Source of the DNA: Anisus vortex
Taxonomy: Eukaryota > Mollusca > Gastropoda > Planorbidae
Assembly: GCA_949126835.1 (NCBI GenBank)
Contig: OX421499.1
Coordinates: 28,310,490-28,374,489, forward strand
DNA length: 64,000 nucleotides
Direction of reading: 5' to 3'
Numbering within the stretch: the first letter of the stretch is position 1; the number at the start of each line of letters is the position of its first letter. Shown one piece after another: positions 12,355-22,398 of this stretch. The position numbers were made by a program, and so were the translations under genes. The notes beneath the pieces are model-generated. The model was not told the origin of the DNA, made no database searches, and saw only the letters and a list, made by a program, of their open reading frames with translations.

Positions 12355-12560
12355 TTACGCCACCAACAAGAAACAGTAGACCACTTTTTATTTAGATCTA
12401 TTGTTGAATGCCCCAAGCTAACCAAACTTGGGCATATATTAATCTCCCTCAACTTTTTGTTTCTAAGCCAATGAATGAGCTTTCTGATGTAAAATCTATT
12501 TATAAGTGAGTCAAGAAAATCTCTGCACCAACAGTGAAGAGAAAGACAAACAAGTGTTCC
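12355..12560 (+). pseudogene. LINE reverse-transcriptase C-terminal fragment
   Basis: The plus-strand reading QQETVDHFLFR, then CPKLTKLGHIL, matches the pattern E-T-x-x-H-x-L-x-x-C-P that follows the reverse transcriptase in many non-LTR retrotransposons. Stops appear soon after. Too short and decayed to place in a clade. Confidence 0.45.
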
Positions 12561-12825
12561 TATAGACTAGTCCACATGTGCCTCTTGATAAATGCACAAT
12601 ATCTATAGGCTACTGTACTTTCAAACAAACAAAATTGAAGACTTAAAAATCAGCAAAGTAATCAAAATTTTATTTATTAAAAATATGTGAGTGATTGACA
12701 TAAACTTGACTATCTGCCATATGAATTTTTAGCATATATATATATAATAGGCCTACGCAAAGAAATAAGAGATTTAATAGGCTAACAAAAATACTAAGCT
12801 AAACACAGATCTTAAACCGTCTGTC

Positions 12826-12965
12826 TGAAGATGTGATGACACTGGTCAGGGCAGCACAATGTGCACACAAAAAACTGTCCTGTTTCAAAGAAGTACACAT
12901 TATTCTTTGTGCATACCTCCAGCCATCACATATTTCAAACTGCACCCAAACTTCTGCCCTCCCCT
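12826..12965 (-). pseudogene. degenerate PHD-like zinc-finger fragment
   Basis: One minus-strand frame reads VWVQFEICDGWRYAQRI then DSFLCAHCAALT. This resembles a PHD-type finger (WVQCDxCDxWYH...FxCxxC) in which the first cysteine has become phenylalanine and the WYH triad is altered. It has no recognisable surroundings and could be a transposon-carried domain or a processed relic. The call rests on one short motif. Confidence 0.3.
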
Positions 12966-13569
12966 TTTTTTTGCACCCTTGACAGACGCCGACGACAGTA
13001 AATAATTATTGTTTATCTAGTCTGTTAGTCTGAATCTCCGCTGCTGAGCTTACTGGAATTACATATTTTGACCCTTCTCTTTTCAGTGCTTTTTTTTTTC
13101 TGCTCTTCTTCTCTCCCGAGTCTTGCTCTAAGTACAACAGATCTTATAATCTAGTATAATATTCCCTTTGAGTTCCATGTTTGTAATTTGTTAGATACCC
13201 ACTGAAACAAAAAAAAGTGTTAGCAATAAATGACGAACAATCCTACGGAATCCTACATTTTGCATACTTCATTGCGAACACTTTAAAACGAACATTACTA
13301 TATTAAATAAGCATTGTTACTCATTGTAAATTATAACAGCACTGTTACTTAAACCCTATCCCTATTAGGTGGGTCAATGTGACCCGTCCATGGTATATTT
13401 TTTTTATAATTACTCTAAAATCACTCATCCGAATACTTTAAGCTTTCGGATATGCTATCTACAAAAACGGTTTGCTATATTTTAGTGGTAAAAAAATATT
13501 ATTTTTTTGTCTAATGCACGCGAAATGGTGAGCACTTTTATTTTACTATCTAGACTCATGACTCTAGAC

Positions 13570-14369
13570 CAGGGGTCGGGAACCCATGGCTCGCGAGCCA
13601 GATGTGGCTCTTTTGATGGCTGCATCTGGCTCGCAGACAAATGTTTGATTATTTAAAATATGTTTTTTAGACTTTTTGATCTACAAATTAATTGCATTAC
13701 AATATTTAATTCTACAAATGAGTTAAAGTCTACTGCAGCTCAGCATCAGAAGAATTCAGATAGATAATTATTGTACTTTTAGTGTTGAAATTACACAAAT
13801 TGCACACATTTACTTGAATTTTCAGTTTTAAAGACCAAGTGAAGAGGTTTTTCTCAAAGGAACGAGATTTGGAATAGCCTCATACGGCAGTGACGTTTGA
13901 GAAAGAAAACAAATAAACAAATCTCGACGCTATAAATCTATATTTAACCATTTTGTTAAAAATAAGAACCGGGAAAAGATTCAAAACATGTGGCAATAGA
14001 TTCAAAACACGTGACAATATTCATTTTTCCTACTCTAAATTCTTTCTCTTACGTCACTTTCCTATGTTGCCGGAAACAAAATCATCTCAAATGGCTACGA
14101 GATTTAGATTTGTCCTCCAAAAAACACACACATTTAAGTGCAAATATTGAACTAATTACTTAAAAGTTATCTTTGATATTTTTTTTAAATGATTTTTATT
14201 AACAATTAGATACTGAATACACTATTTATTATCAAAATCTAATGTTAACTAAATTTTGATAAAAAGCTCTTCACTTGGTCTTTAAACATAATGTATGGCT
14301 CTCACAGAATTACTTTTCAAAATATGTGGTGTTTATGGCTCTCTCAGACAAAAAGGTTCCCGACCCCTG
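13570..14369. mobile_element. non-autonomous hAT element A
   Basis: Perfect 15-bp inverted ends (CAGGGGTCGGGAACC / GGTTCCCGACCCCTG) with an exact 8-bp target duplication CTCTAGAC at 13562-13569 and 14370-14377, as expected for hAT transposition. No transposase remains. It carries a nested element (13831-14282). A shorter relative without the insert lies at 61750-62127 in the opposite orientation. Confidence 0.92.
13831..14282. mobile_element. short TIR element nested in hAT element A
   Basis: Inverted ends AAGACCAAGTGAAGAG / CTCTTCACTTGGTCTT flank 452 bp without coding capacity. The related element at 61750-62127 reads AGTTTTAAACATAATG (complement strand) at this point, which is the unoccupied site. 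The target duplication is either TA, as for Tc1/mariner elements, or TTAA with ends starting one base further in, as for piggyBac elements. The sequence alone cannot decide. Confidence 0.85.
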
Positions 14370-14377
14370 CTCTAGAC

Positions 14378-15487
14378 CATAGGTTCTCAACGGGGGCGAT
14401 ATCGCCCCCCCCCCTGGGGGGGGGCGGTGAGAAGCTTTAGGGGGGCGCTGACATCCCCGGGGGCGGTGAGGGGCAAGTGAGCGGTACAAACGTACCTGAT
14501 GTATTTTAACACATCAGCTATTTGAATCATTAGTTTTTGAATGGAATGTTATGTAAACGCAAGTGCTGCTAAATATCTGATATCCCCAACAGCAAGCCTA
14601 CATATTATTATATTAATAAGAAATAAGAATCGCAATGACTTTTTGATGAAGTAGGGGTCTGTATTTGGCAAATATAGTGTGCGGCCGGCTGGTCCTGTGG
14701 TTGGTTCACCGGACCATCATCTATGCTGACCGATCACTGTCGCTTTAGCATCTGCTATTATTAATGATATTTTTTCATCTCAGTTTAACTGAGATGTCTT
14801 AAATGTGTGTTAAAATCAAAGTGTTCACTCGCTACTATAGTAAAGCGGTATAGATAATAAGTAATCATTTGAACTGGGTAGTTATTGTAATGCTTGAAAA
14901 TATACAAATAATTTATTTAGTCATATAATATTTATATGATTTTCAAATACTTTTTACAGTTTGATCATTTCAAAGTTATAAATGTAAGCCATTTAATTTT
15001 AATAAAAGAAAAAAAAAACAGAAATATTAGCTCAAATAAAACGGGCTAATTATCTCCCTTTAACTAAAAAATGTGATTTTTTAGATTCAATATTTGATAC
15101 AATTACAAGTTCTGTTTTGTAATATAACAAATATTACTGATTCTTAGACCTAAGGCTTTTTGCAACCAAAATTGAAACAAAAATAGACAAATTGCTAGTA
15201 ACACACCAGGCAAACGATTCACATTAATATTGATTTTTTTAACTTTTGTTAAGGCAATTTTTTTATCTATTAATTCTTACAAAATGTTTCCTTTTCAGTT
15301 TTTTTTAAAGATAATTAATCACACAAAAAGTCTAGTTCCCTTAAAAAAATTGCGGAAACTATAGTCCAGAAGGGCGGAAAGAAGGGGGGGGGGAGTGGGC
15401 GCTAAAAGAAAGTTGGGGGGTGAGGGGCGGTGAGCGGAAAAAAATTGTAAAAGGGGGCGGTGAGCCGAAAGAGGTTGAGAACCTATG
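14378..15487. mobile_element. non-autonomous hAT element B
   Basis: 14-bp inverted ends (CATAGGTTCTCAAC / GTTGAGAACCTATG), unrelated in sequence to element A, flanked by the same 8-bp word CTCTAGAC at 14370-14377 and 15488-15495. The ends carry G- and C-rich tracts and copies of GGGGGCGGTGAG. About 1.1 kb with no open frame, so mobilised in trans if at all. Confidence 0.9.
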
Positions 15488-15495
15488 CTCTAGAC

Positions 15496-15996
15496 TAGTG
15501 ACGATCCAATGATCCAACTAAGAACTTTTAAATATAAAAAGGAAAGGAAAAATAGTCTTAACCCGGATACCACCTTCGTTCATCCGGTGGGAGGTTTTAA
15601 GCATAGCCGCCACTACGGCTCCAAACGTCGGCACTTTTTGATCCACAAAAATGCTCTTCCCGGAACTGAAATGGCCTAAAGATATTGAGGAAGTACTACT
15701 TTCTTTAAATTGACGCTAGTTTTTCGTAGTAGACACGAAAATAGAAAAGCTGCGAACCCTTTTTCGAGTGTCGTATAGGGGGTGTTCGCGGTGAGGTCAT
15801 TTACTCTACGTCTTTAAAATTGTTATTATTATAGCCATCAATTTATTGATGGCCTGCCTATATATATATATAAATATCTAGTATCTAGGTCTATTATTAG
15901 CCATCCATTACATTTACATGCCTTGATTCGTGCGAACTGGACATGATTTTTTTTAAAATGTTGGGGTCACCAGTTATGGATCTGGACTTGTTTATC
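15496..15996. other. unassigned block
   Basis: Moderate-GC sequence (GGATACCACC, CATCCGGTGGGAGG) between hAT element B and the LINE fragment. No open frame with recognisable similarity. Confidence 0.35.
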
Positions 15997-16184
15997 CACT
16001 CCTTCCGGTTTTGAGAACAATCTCTTTATCTCTTCCCCGCTTCTTTTAATTCTGTATCTAAATCTAAAATGTTCTTATCCAGGTGGTATAGCCTATTTGG
16101 CCGGCCGCCTCTTGTCCTGGTTTCATGTGGATTCCAGTCTAATGCTTGGCGAGCTATGTTGCTTAAGTCCTCCTTTATACTCAT
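15997..16184 (-). pseudogene. non-LTR retrotransposon (LINE) 3' coding fragment
   Basis: Reading minus from 16184: MSIKEDLSNIARQALDWNPH then GGRPNRLYHLDKNILDLDTE. This matches the conserved tail after the reverse transcriptase of many LINEs (IxRQALEWNPxGxRxRGRP). A stop follows after GKR. A decayed fragment; the 5' part was not found. Confidence 0.6.
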
Positions 16185-16909
16185 TTTTAATTTTTAGGGC
16201 GAGACCAATCCGTTTCCCTTTTTAAATATCGCTTAGTAATCTATGGGCTTCTGTAGGCCGACAGCGATCCATTTAATTTATTCCCAGTGTATTCGTAGGA
16301 TCTGTCGAAGGTATGGCATATGGTATAAACTTTTATTCTAAGGCCCATGCCTTTTGTGTGTGTTACAACAGGGATCTTCTGTCTTCTACCAAGTACCAAG
16401 TGTCTGGTTCACTATATTATATGGACATGTTATTTTTTTTTAAAGAGTTTTATCTGCGCACCAGGTTCCATTTGGATTTGGCCAGTTCGCTTCTTAATTA
16501 TTGAGGACCTGGTTCGGTTGGAAATTTCGTTTGCTCAATATCTTAGTTTTTAAACTTGTTCGTTGTTGTTACATTAGCGGAATATTTTCTACAGGATGAG
16601 GTTGCAAGCCCCATGCTCAACCTTCTTGCTTTAAGCCTATAACGATATCCCCATGAGGTCACGTCTGTTGTCTTTTGGTTCGCCCGGGTATTTTATTTCC
16701 CCGGTACCCTCTATTTTCTATACATGTATGGCGGGTTTTACCCGATCCGCTACCCGAGGCGCCCGATGGGAGGACAACTACATCACACGGGTCATTAACT
16801 ATGGCACTAGTAGACCTTTTATTTGCTTTTCTCCCATTTTCACTTACATTTACCTATTTATTCATTCTCGTTGATAGGCATTGATAGGTCTACCAAAAAC
16901 ATCCCAGCC
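16185..16909. other. unassigned repeat-like block
   Basis: GC-richer sequence containing GCTACCCGAGGCGCCCGAT (about 16751). It lies between the LINE fragment and the foldback and may be repeat-derived, but I could not assign a family. Confidence 0.3.
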
Positions 16910-17007
16910 GGCACACCACGTGGTATCGATTGGGAAACAACGTGTAAACCAACCACGAAAATTCGTGGTTTCCACGTTTTTTCCCCGTCGATAAGTCGTG
17001 GTGTGCC
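16910..17007. repeat. 98-bp foldback (long imperfect palindrome)
   Basis: The outer arms GGCACACCACG (16910-16920) and CGTGGTGTGCC (16997-17007) pair perfectly. They are followed by TATCGA/TCGATA, GGGAAACAACGTG/CACGTTTTTTCCC and an inner CCACGAA-AA-TTCGTGG. Almost the whole 98 nt can fold into one hairpin with a 2-nt loop. It could be a foldback MITE or the stem of a hairpin RNA. Confidence 0.85.
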
Positions 17008-17079
17008 CGATGGAATAGCTCTAGTAAGCGCATGGTAAAAACAAACATTCTACTTCAGAAGCAGTCTTGATTCCTTAGA

Positions 17080-17800
17080 TATCATTACTATCAACACCAG
17101 CAAGTGTACTACGTACTAGGCATCATACTGGTAAGTCTGCAATGGTATGTCAACACTACAGCAACATCATTTCTCCCACATTACAATCCAAGCGTACTAC
17201 AGGTTGACCGTATTGCCATAATAGAGTGCTGTTTCCGCCTGGGTGTAAAATGCATGTGCCAGTGAGCGAATCTAAAACTGCCAATGAGGACATTCTCGTT
17301 AATATCAAAACATATCAAAACCAGCAAGTGTACTTCTTCTAGGCAACATGCTGGCCAGTCTGCAATGGTAAAAACGTACATTTTTTCGCACTCATTGGTT
17401 TAAAAGTACGGTTTCGGTTCGATCGCCCGCCAAGAAGTTGGTGTACTTCTAGGCAACGTCTAGTCTGCAATAGTAAAAATTAAAAACAACCATTCATTTT
17501 CATCAGGCAATCTTAATCCCCATAACATCAACATTAGCAAGTGTACTTCTAGGCAACTTGTTAATGAGACTGCTATAACTAAGGCGAGTCAGCACCTAGC
17601 AACTGCATGTCTCCACATTTACACTATTACTCAATGTAGATTTTTTGCATGTTCTAGTGAGACCGCAATAGAAATCAAGACTTCCAAATGAAGCCAATCT
17701 CGTTGATATCAAAACATATCAACACAAGCAAGTGTACTTCTAGGCAACTCGCCAGTGAGTCTGCAATGGTAAAAACGGCCATTCAATATCATACCATACG
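17080..17800. repeat. degenerate tandem array, about five units
   Basis: The block AGCAAGTGTACTTCTAGGCA, followed by a stretch ending GTCTGCAATGGTAAAAAC, recurs near 17100, 17325, 17440, 17530 and 17725. Spacing is uneven, about 100-220 bp. Diverged units indicate an old satellite-like array. Confidence 0.7.
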
Positions 17801-17854
17801 TATTATCTATTTCCTCTATCATTTTGAGGTTTGCGTGCCGACGTGTTTTTCTAC

Positions 17855-17940
17855 AGTTGGCCCGTGGTCTCCGACTTCAGCCTGCTTTTCTATCTGGATG
17901 TGCTTCCATAGCAAGGCAGCAGTTTATTTTATTTTAGTTT
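17855..17940. repeat. dispersed repeat, short copy
   Basis: Shares CTGGATGTGCTTCCATAGC, GACTTCAGCCTGCT-like sequence and GCAAGGCAGCAGTT with a longer copy at 18395-18520 in the same orientation. Confidence 0.6.
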
Positions 17941-18394
17941 TTTTTCCCTAAATCTAGCTATCCCAAAGGGTCTAAAGTCTAATGGTTAACCCATTCAATA
18001 TACTGTACAAATCAGTACATCCATGAAGGCATTCCACATCCAGAAGTCCGGAAATTTCCGCCAAAAGGAGGATCGTAATTTCCGGTGACCGCAATCTATC
18101 CATCCCCCCATAAGACTATAATATTATATTGGGCCATATAATACGATTTTGTTTACCGTAATCGAATATAAATATCATGTTAATCCTATTGTGTTCAAAA
18201 GAAGACGATGAAAAAAATCGATACCATTATTAACCATATTATACAAGCGATACACAAGATGTACTTTGCTAAAAATAACGTAAATATTTTTATGCATAAC
18301 TTTTGTAATAGTATAGTTTTTTTTTTTTTGGTTATATTTCTTGTTCTTCTTCGTTCTCAATACTCCATTTTCATTGAGAATTGTGTGGCAGTAT

Positions 18395-18520
18395 ATTTTG
18401 GGCCGTTGAGGCCCACTGCCTCCGGCTTCAGCCTGCTGTTTTGTCTGGATGTGCTTCCATAGCCTTTGATCAGCCAAGACCATCTGCAAGGCAGCAGTTG
18501 ATTTATTTTCGGAGTTTTCT
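18395..18520. repeat. dispersed repeat, longer copy
   Basis: The longer counterpart of 17855-17940, carrying an extra segment (CCTTTGATCAGCCAAGACCA) between CTTCCATAG and GCAAGGCAGCAG. The minus strand is open across it, but without known similarity. Confidence 0.6.
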
Positions 18521-19439
18521 CTCCTAGATGACTGCTATCCCTAGCTAACGGCCTCATCTGTCCGGGTTTAGAGTTAGAGCGCTCTATGTTCACTTTTTGC
18601 AGTCATTTCCTTGGATTTGTAAGGCATTAAGTATCCTTACCACGGGATACCCCACCTCACCCTCCATGACAGCAAACCAGTTGGTCCGCGGCCGCTTATT
18701 CGGTATTCACGGCTAACCCTTATATGATACTTATATCTAAAGGTTATTCCTCTCTCTACCAAGTGGGGACGCGCTTGGTAAGAGATGATATAGCTCCCCC
18801 AAGTGGTTATATTTGATTTTATACAATATATGTCCACTTCTACATATATAGAACTAAAAAACACAACACAATGGTGACAATATAGCTGTGTCATAGCGCA
18901 AAAGCGTAGGGCCTACCATTCTCGAGAAGAGAAAAAATATATAACCGGAAGTCATATAAAATAGTAATAAAGTGAAATAAAGAACTAGATTTTATCATTT
19001 TTAAACATCAATAAACTTAGATCTAATTCAGATTAGCAAATTAAAATAAAGTAGGTATAAGGCCTACTCAAAACTGACTCCCGTTTTTAACGCGTTTTAA
19101 AGTTTTTGACCCCTATCGTACTATAATCGTCTATATAGTGCCCACCCCCTCCCACCATAGTCATGATTCATGATAGAAAGATAATCAGGCCTATCATTTA
19201 TCATTATGATCGAATGGTGTGTCATTTTGCAAATAATCTTTGATATTTTTAGTTTAAATTTTTCAATGATTCAAGTTATTGAAGAAAAAAGTAGCCCCTA
19301 TAACTCCTATAAGTCTTTGTAAGATTTCTTGAAAATTTACACTGCGTAATATCATCACATTAAAGCCGGTCTCATCTTCTATAAGAAAACGAAAAAATTA
19401 CCAATAGGGTAATATAAGTTCAAACGTGACGCACCAAGA
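18521..19439. other. unassigned stretch, no gene seen
   Basis: Mixed-composition sequence that I cannot assign to any gene or repeat family. Confidence 0.3.
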
Positions 19440-20010
19440 TGGCGGTGTGGATGTGATATTTTGAAGTATTTTTATTGTTTATATTCTTTATTGTAAATAT
19501 AACTAACTTCCGGAGAAGGAAAACTCATCACAAATCTCCACTGCCTGGTGGCCAAACACATGCACGGGGAAGGGGAGTAAACCGCAAAACAAATCAGGAG
19601 CCGGATTCCCTAAGGCAGTACGCTTTCTGCTCGTCCAGTAGCATACTGGCAACTCCTGCGAACGCAATTGATGCCAAACTGTATTGGCTACGCATTTCCC
19701 TTGTCTACATCGGACGCGTGGAGAGAGGGGAACTGAAACATGAGCAACATCAGCCTCTCCTTAACACACTGCCCAGGCTTGCGTCCTGGAGATGTCACTC
19801 CAGATTTGCTATTTATCGTCGACAAAACACGAAAAGCGGCAGTTACCGGCTATAAGCTATCTTCTGCAGAGAACATATACTGCCCCCTGACTAGCTCCAA
19901 CGGTTCGCTTTCAAGTGCCAGAGATGCGACAGTTACTGCTGTGGGGCTGGAGATGTCACAGGAACGCAAATCTAATAGTCTTCCAAGACTATGGAGCCAA
20001 AGATAGGCCT
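19440..20010 (+). other. GC-richer block of unknown origin
   Basis: A stretch clearly richer in GC than its surroundings and open in two plus frames (126 and 88 codons). It begins near CAAGATGGCGGTGTGG. The readings (for example SLTHCPGLRPGDVTPDLL) match nothing I recognise. A 5' retroelement fragment or a decayed exon are both possible. Confidence 0.3.
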
Positions 20011-20284
20011 AATATTATGGTGGGCTTTGCACAACCCGTAGGATAAACCCTATCTTTGACTATGAAAATGTATTTTAAATAGACTACCGCCATAAAAACA
20101 TGTCTGCCACGACCATCGCTATTTGTAGGGTCGTAACATTTATAGTTTATAGGCGTCTTAACTTATCACTTTAGTAGTTAAGTAAAAACTATTCAATATC
20201 ATAGATTAATAATAATAAAATAAAAATGTATTTTATGCTCAAAAGCTAAAAATATGCTGGTCAATATCATGGTAGAAAAGGTAA

Positions 20285-20835
20285 TAAATACAATCGTGAC
20301 TGAGAAAAAAAAAAAAGCCAAATATTTCTCCATCTCCGTGGACTCCGGACTTTTCTCATGTAGATCAACTTTCTTTTTCATAGTGAGATATTATGTCTCT
20401 GAAGACGGATGTCCTGTCTAGCGATTTTTGAAATTCATTCCAAATTGTGGCCATAAAGCGGAAGACCTGGCTAGAGTCGTCCTAGAGACATTGAAAAATC
20501 ACGACTTGGATATCGCCTATTGCCGGGGGCAGTCTTACGACAATGCTAGCAATAGGCCTATATATGTCGGGTGTATATTCTGGTCTTCAAGCGACAATAA
20601 AACAAGTAAACCCTTTGGTAGATTTCGTTCCCTGTTCGGCTCACTCACTGAATCTTGTTGGATCCTGTGCGACCGAGTCTTGTCAAGCTGTTGTATCTTT
20701 CTTCAGTATTTTGCAGTCATTGTATACTTTTTTTTTTTTTGGCATCAACACACAGATGGGAAATTTTGATGTCGACAAATTTTACAAATGGTTTGTTCTT
20801 TACCCCTCGGAAATTCCGAATAGGAATCATTGAAA
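20285..20835 (+). pseudogene. hAT transposase (DUF4371/ZMYM-like) fragment
   Basis: Pieces read as the N-terminal half of a hAT-type transposase domain: KYFSISVDSG at 20318, FIPNCGHKAEDLARVVLETL at 20434, DIAYCRGQSYDNASN, then one frame over MSGVYSGLQATIKQVNP and VDFVPCSAHSLNLVGS up to FFSILQSLYTFF. Frame changes at about 20420, 20550 and 20730 and a poly-T run break it. The C-terminal dimerisation region is missing. Known relatives are the zinc finger MYM-type protein 1-like hAT derivatives common in animals. No host gene structure is evident. Confidence 0.85.
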
Positions 20836-21329
20836 ATAAACAGTTTTAAAACTGTTTGTTTTATTTATCATTAGCAACCATGCATTTTTTTTTAATGAAG
20901 ACTTTTGTGAGAATTATAAATAAAGTAATATATTATGCGTGTGATTAAAGAAAGACAATTTTAAATAAAAGTAAGTAGGCCTATATATATTTTTTATAGC
21001 GTACAAAATATTGTTGCATGATAAGCACTGATCTATATATGATTTAAAATATAGGCTCTTCCGCTTATAAATAGTTGTCCAGGGGTGAAGAACGTAGTAT
21101 TAAAATTTATAATAGGAATGAAAAAGGAACGATAACTCTCGCTAACTCTGTTCTTATAATGTTATCCACAACGACACAATGGGAAGGGCACTAAATGATT
21201 TGACCCGCAATATTTGTGTATATTCAAATTCAATGACAAAGACGTCAAATTATACATATATTAGTAAGATAAATTAGAAGATTACACACGACATTTTAAC
21301 TTCGTGATTATTGTAGTTAAATATGTTAT

Positions 21330-21960
21330 TTCTTATTATAGGCCTGTGACTAGTATTACACTAGTAGTATTAAGTATAGAGTCAGTATAGACAGTATAGT
21401 TATAGTAGGGCCTACTTACCTACTAGTAAGACTAGTACTAGTATGTATGCCTGTATGCTGATGCTAATGCTAGTACTAGTAGTATCTAGATTCTAAGTAT
21501 TAGTATTAGTAATAAAATAATTAGTAAATAAATGCCCTAGGCCTTATTATTTATAGATTAGATTAGGCCTAATTAAGACTATATCAAATTATATGATTAG
21601 ATTAGAGAATTTTATCATATTTTATGTGATTTTGATTTAGCCTAAGGCTAAGCCTAAGGGAACTTAGGCCTACTTTTATACTTATACCTTATAGTATAGG
21701 CTATTATATGCTTTTATTTAGGCCTAGGCCATAGGCTTTACTTTAGGTTTAGGCCTAAGACTCCTAAGACTAAGTAGTATATAAGTTTTAAGTAGGTATA
21801 ATCATATAAATTATTATATAATATTAATATTATAAATACCTATAAGACCCCCTATGCCTGTACTCCTATACACTATACGGCCTATAGACTATGACTATAG
21901 TATTGGCTAATTTATATTTTTTTATTTATAGCCTATGGGGTAGCCTAATTCTTTACCTGT
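21330..21960. repeat. cryptically simple TAGGCCTA/CTAGTA-rich block
   Basis: About 600 bp made mostly of short words such as TAGGCCTA, CTAGTA, TAAGACTA and TATAGTAT, without a fixed period. AGGCCTA is palindromic at its core. A second block lies at 32540-33180. Confidence 0.65.
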
Positions 21961-22398
21961 GTTAGCCCACGAGTTTTTTGGTTTTGTAGGAACGATTTTT
22001 AAATATCCATGCCCGTGCCAAAGTCGCACGAATCAAGTAATTAAATTCATTAACTTAAATGTATTGCATATATGATATAAATCATCATTATAATGAAAAA
22101 AAAATGCAAAGATAATACCATTGATAATAGCATTTCATTATGGATTATGGAATGGGTTGCCTGAAGTGAAGTAGTAAAAAAACAAACAACAGCCAACACC
22201 TTAATTTAATTTAAATTTAAAGCCACTGTGACGGTAATAGTGACTGTGTAACTGTGAGTGTGTTCGGGGCAAAATTATTCTAAACTGACAGACTTTGTGA
22301 CACACATTCACATTGGACTTTAATGTGTTGACCAGACTAAGTGACCTGAAAGCGCGGTGTTATTGTGACTGGCTGGACAGAGTGAGTTTTGTTCATGG

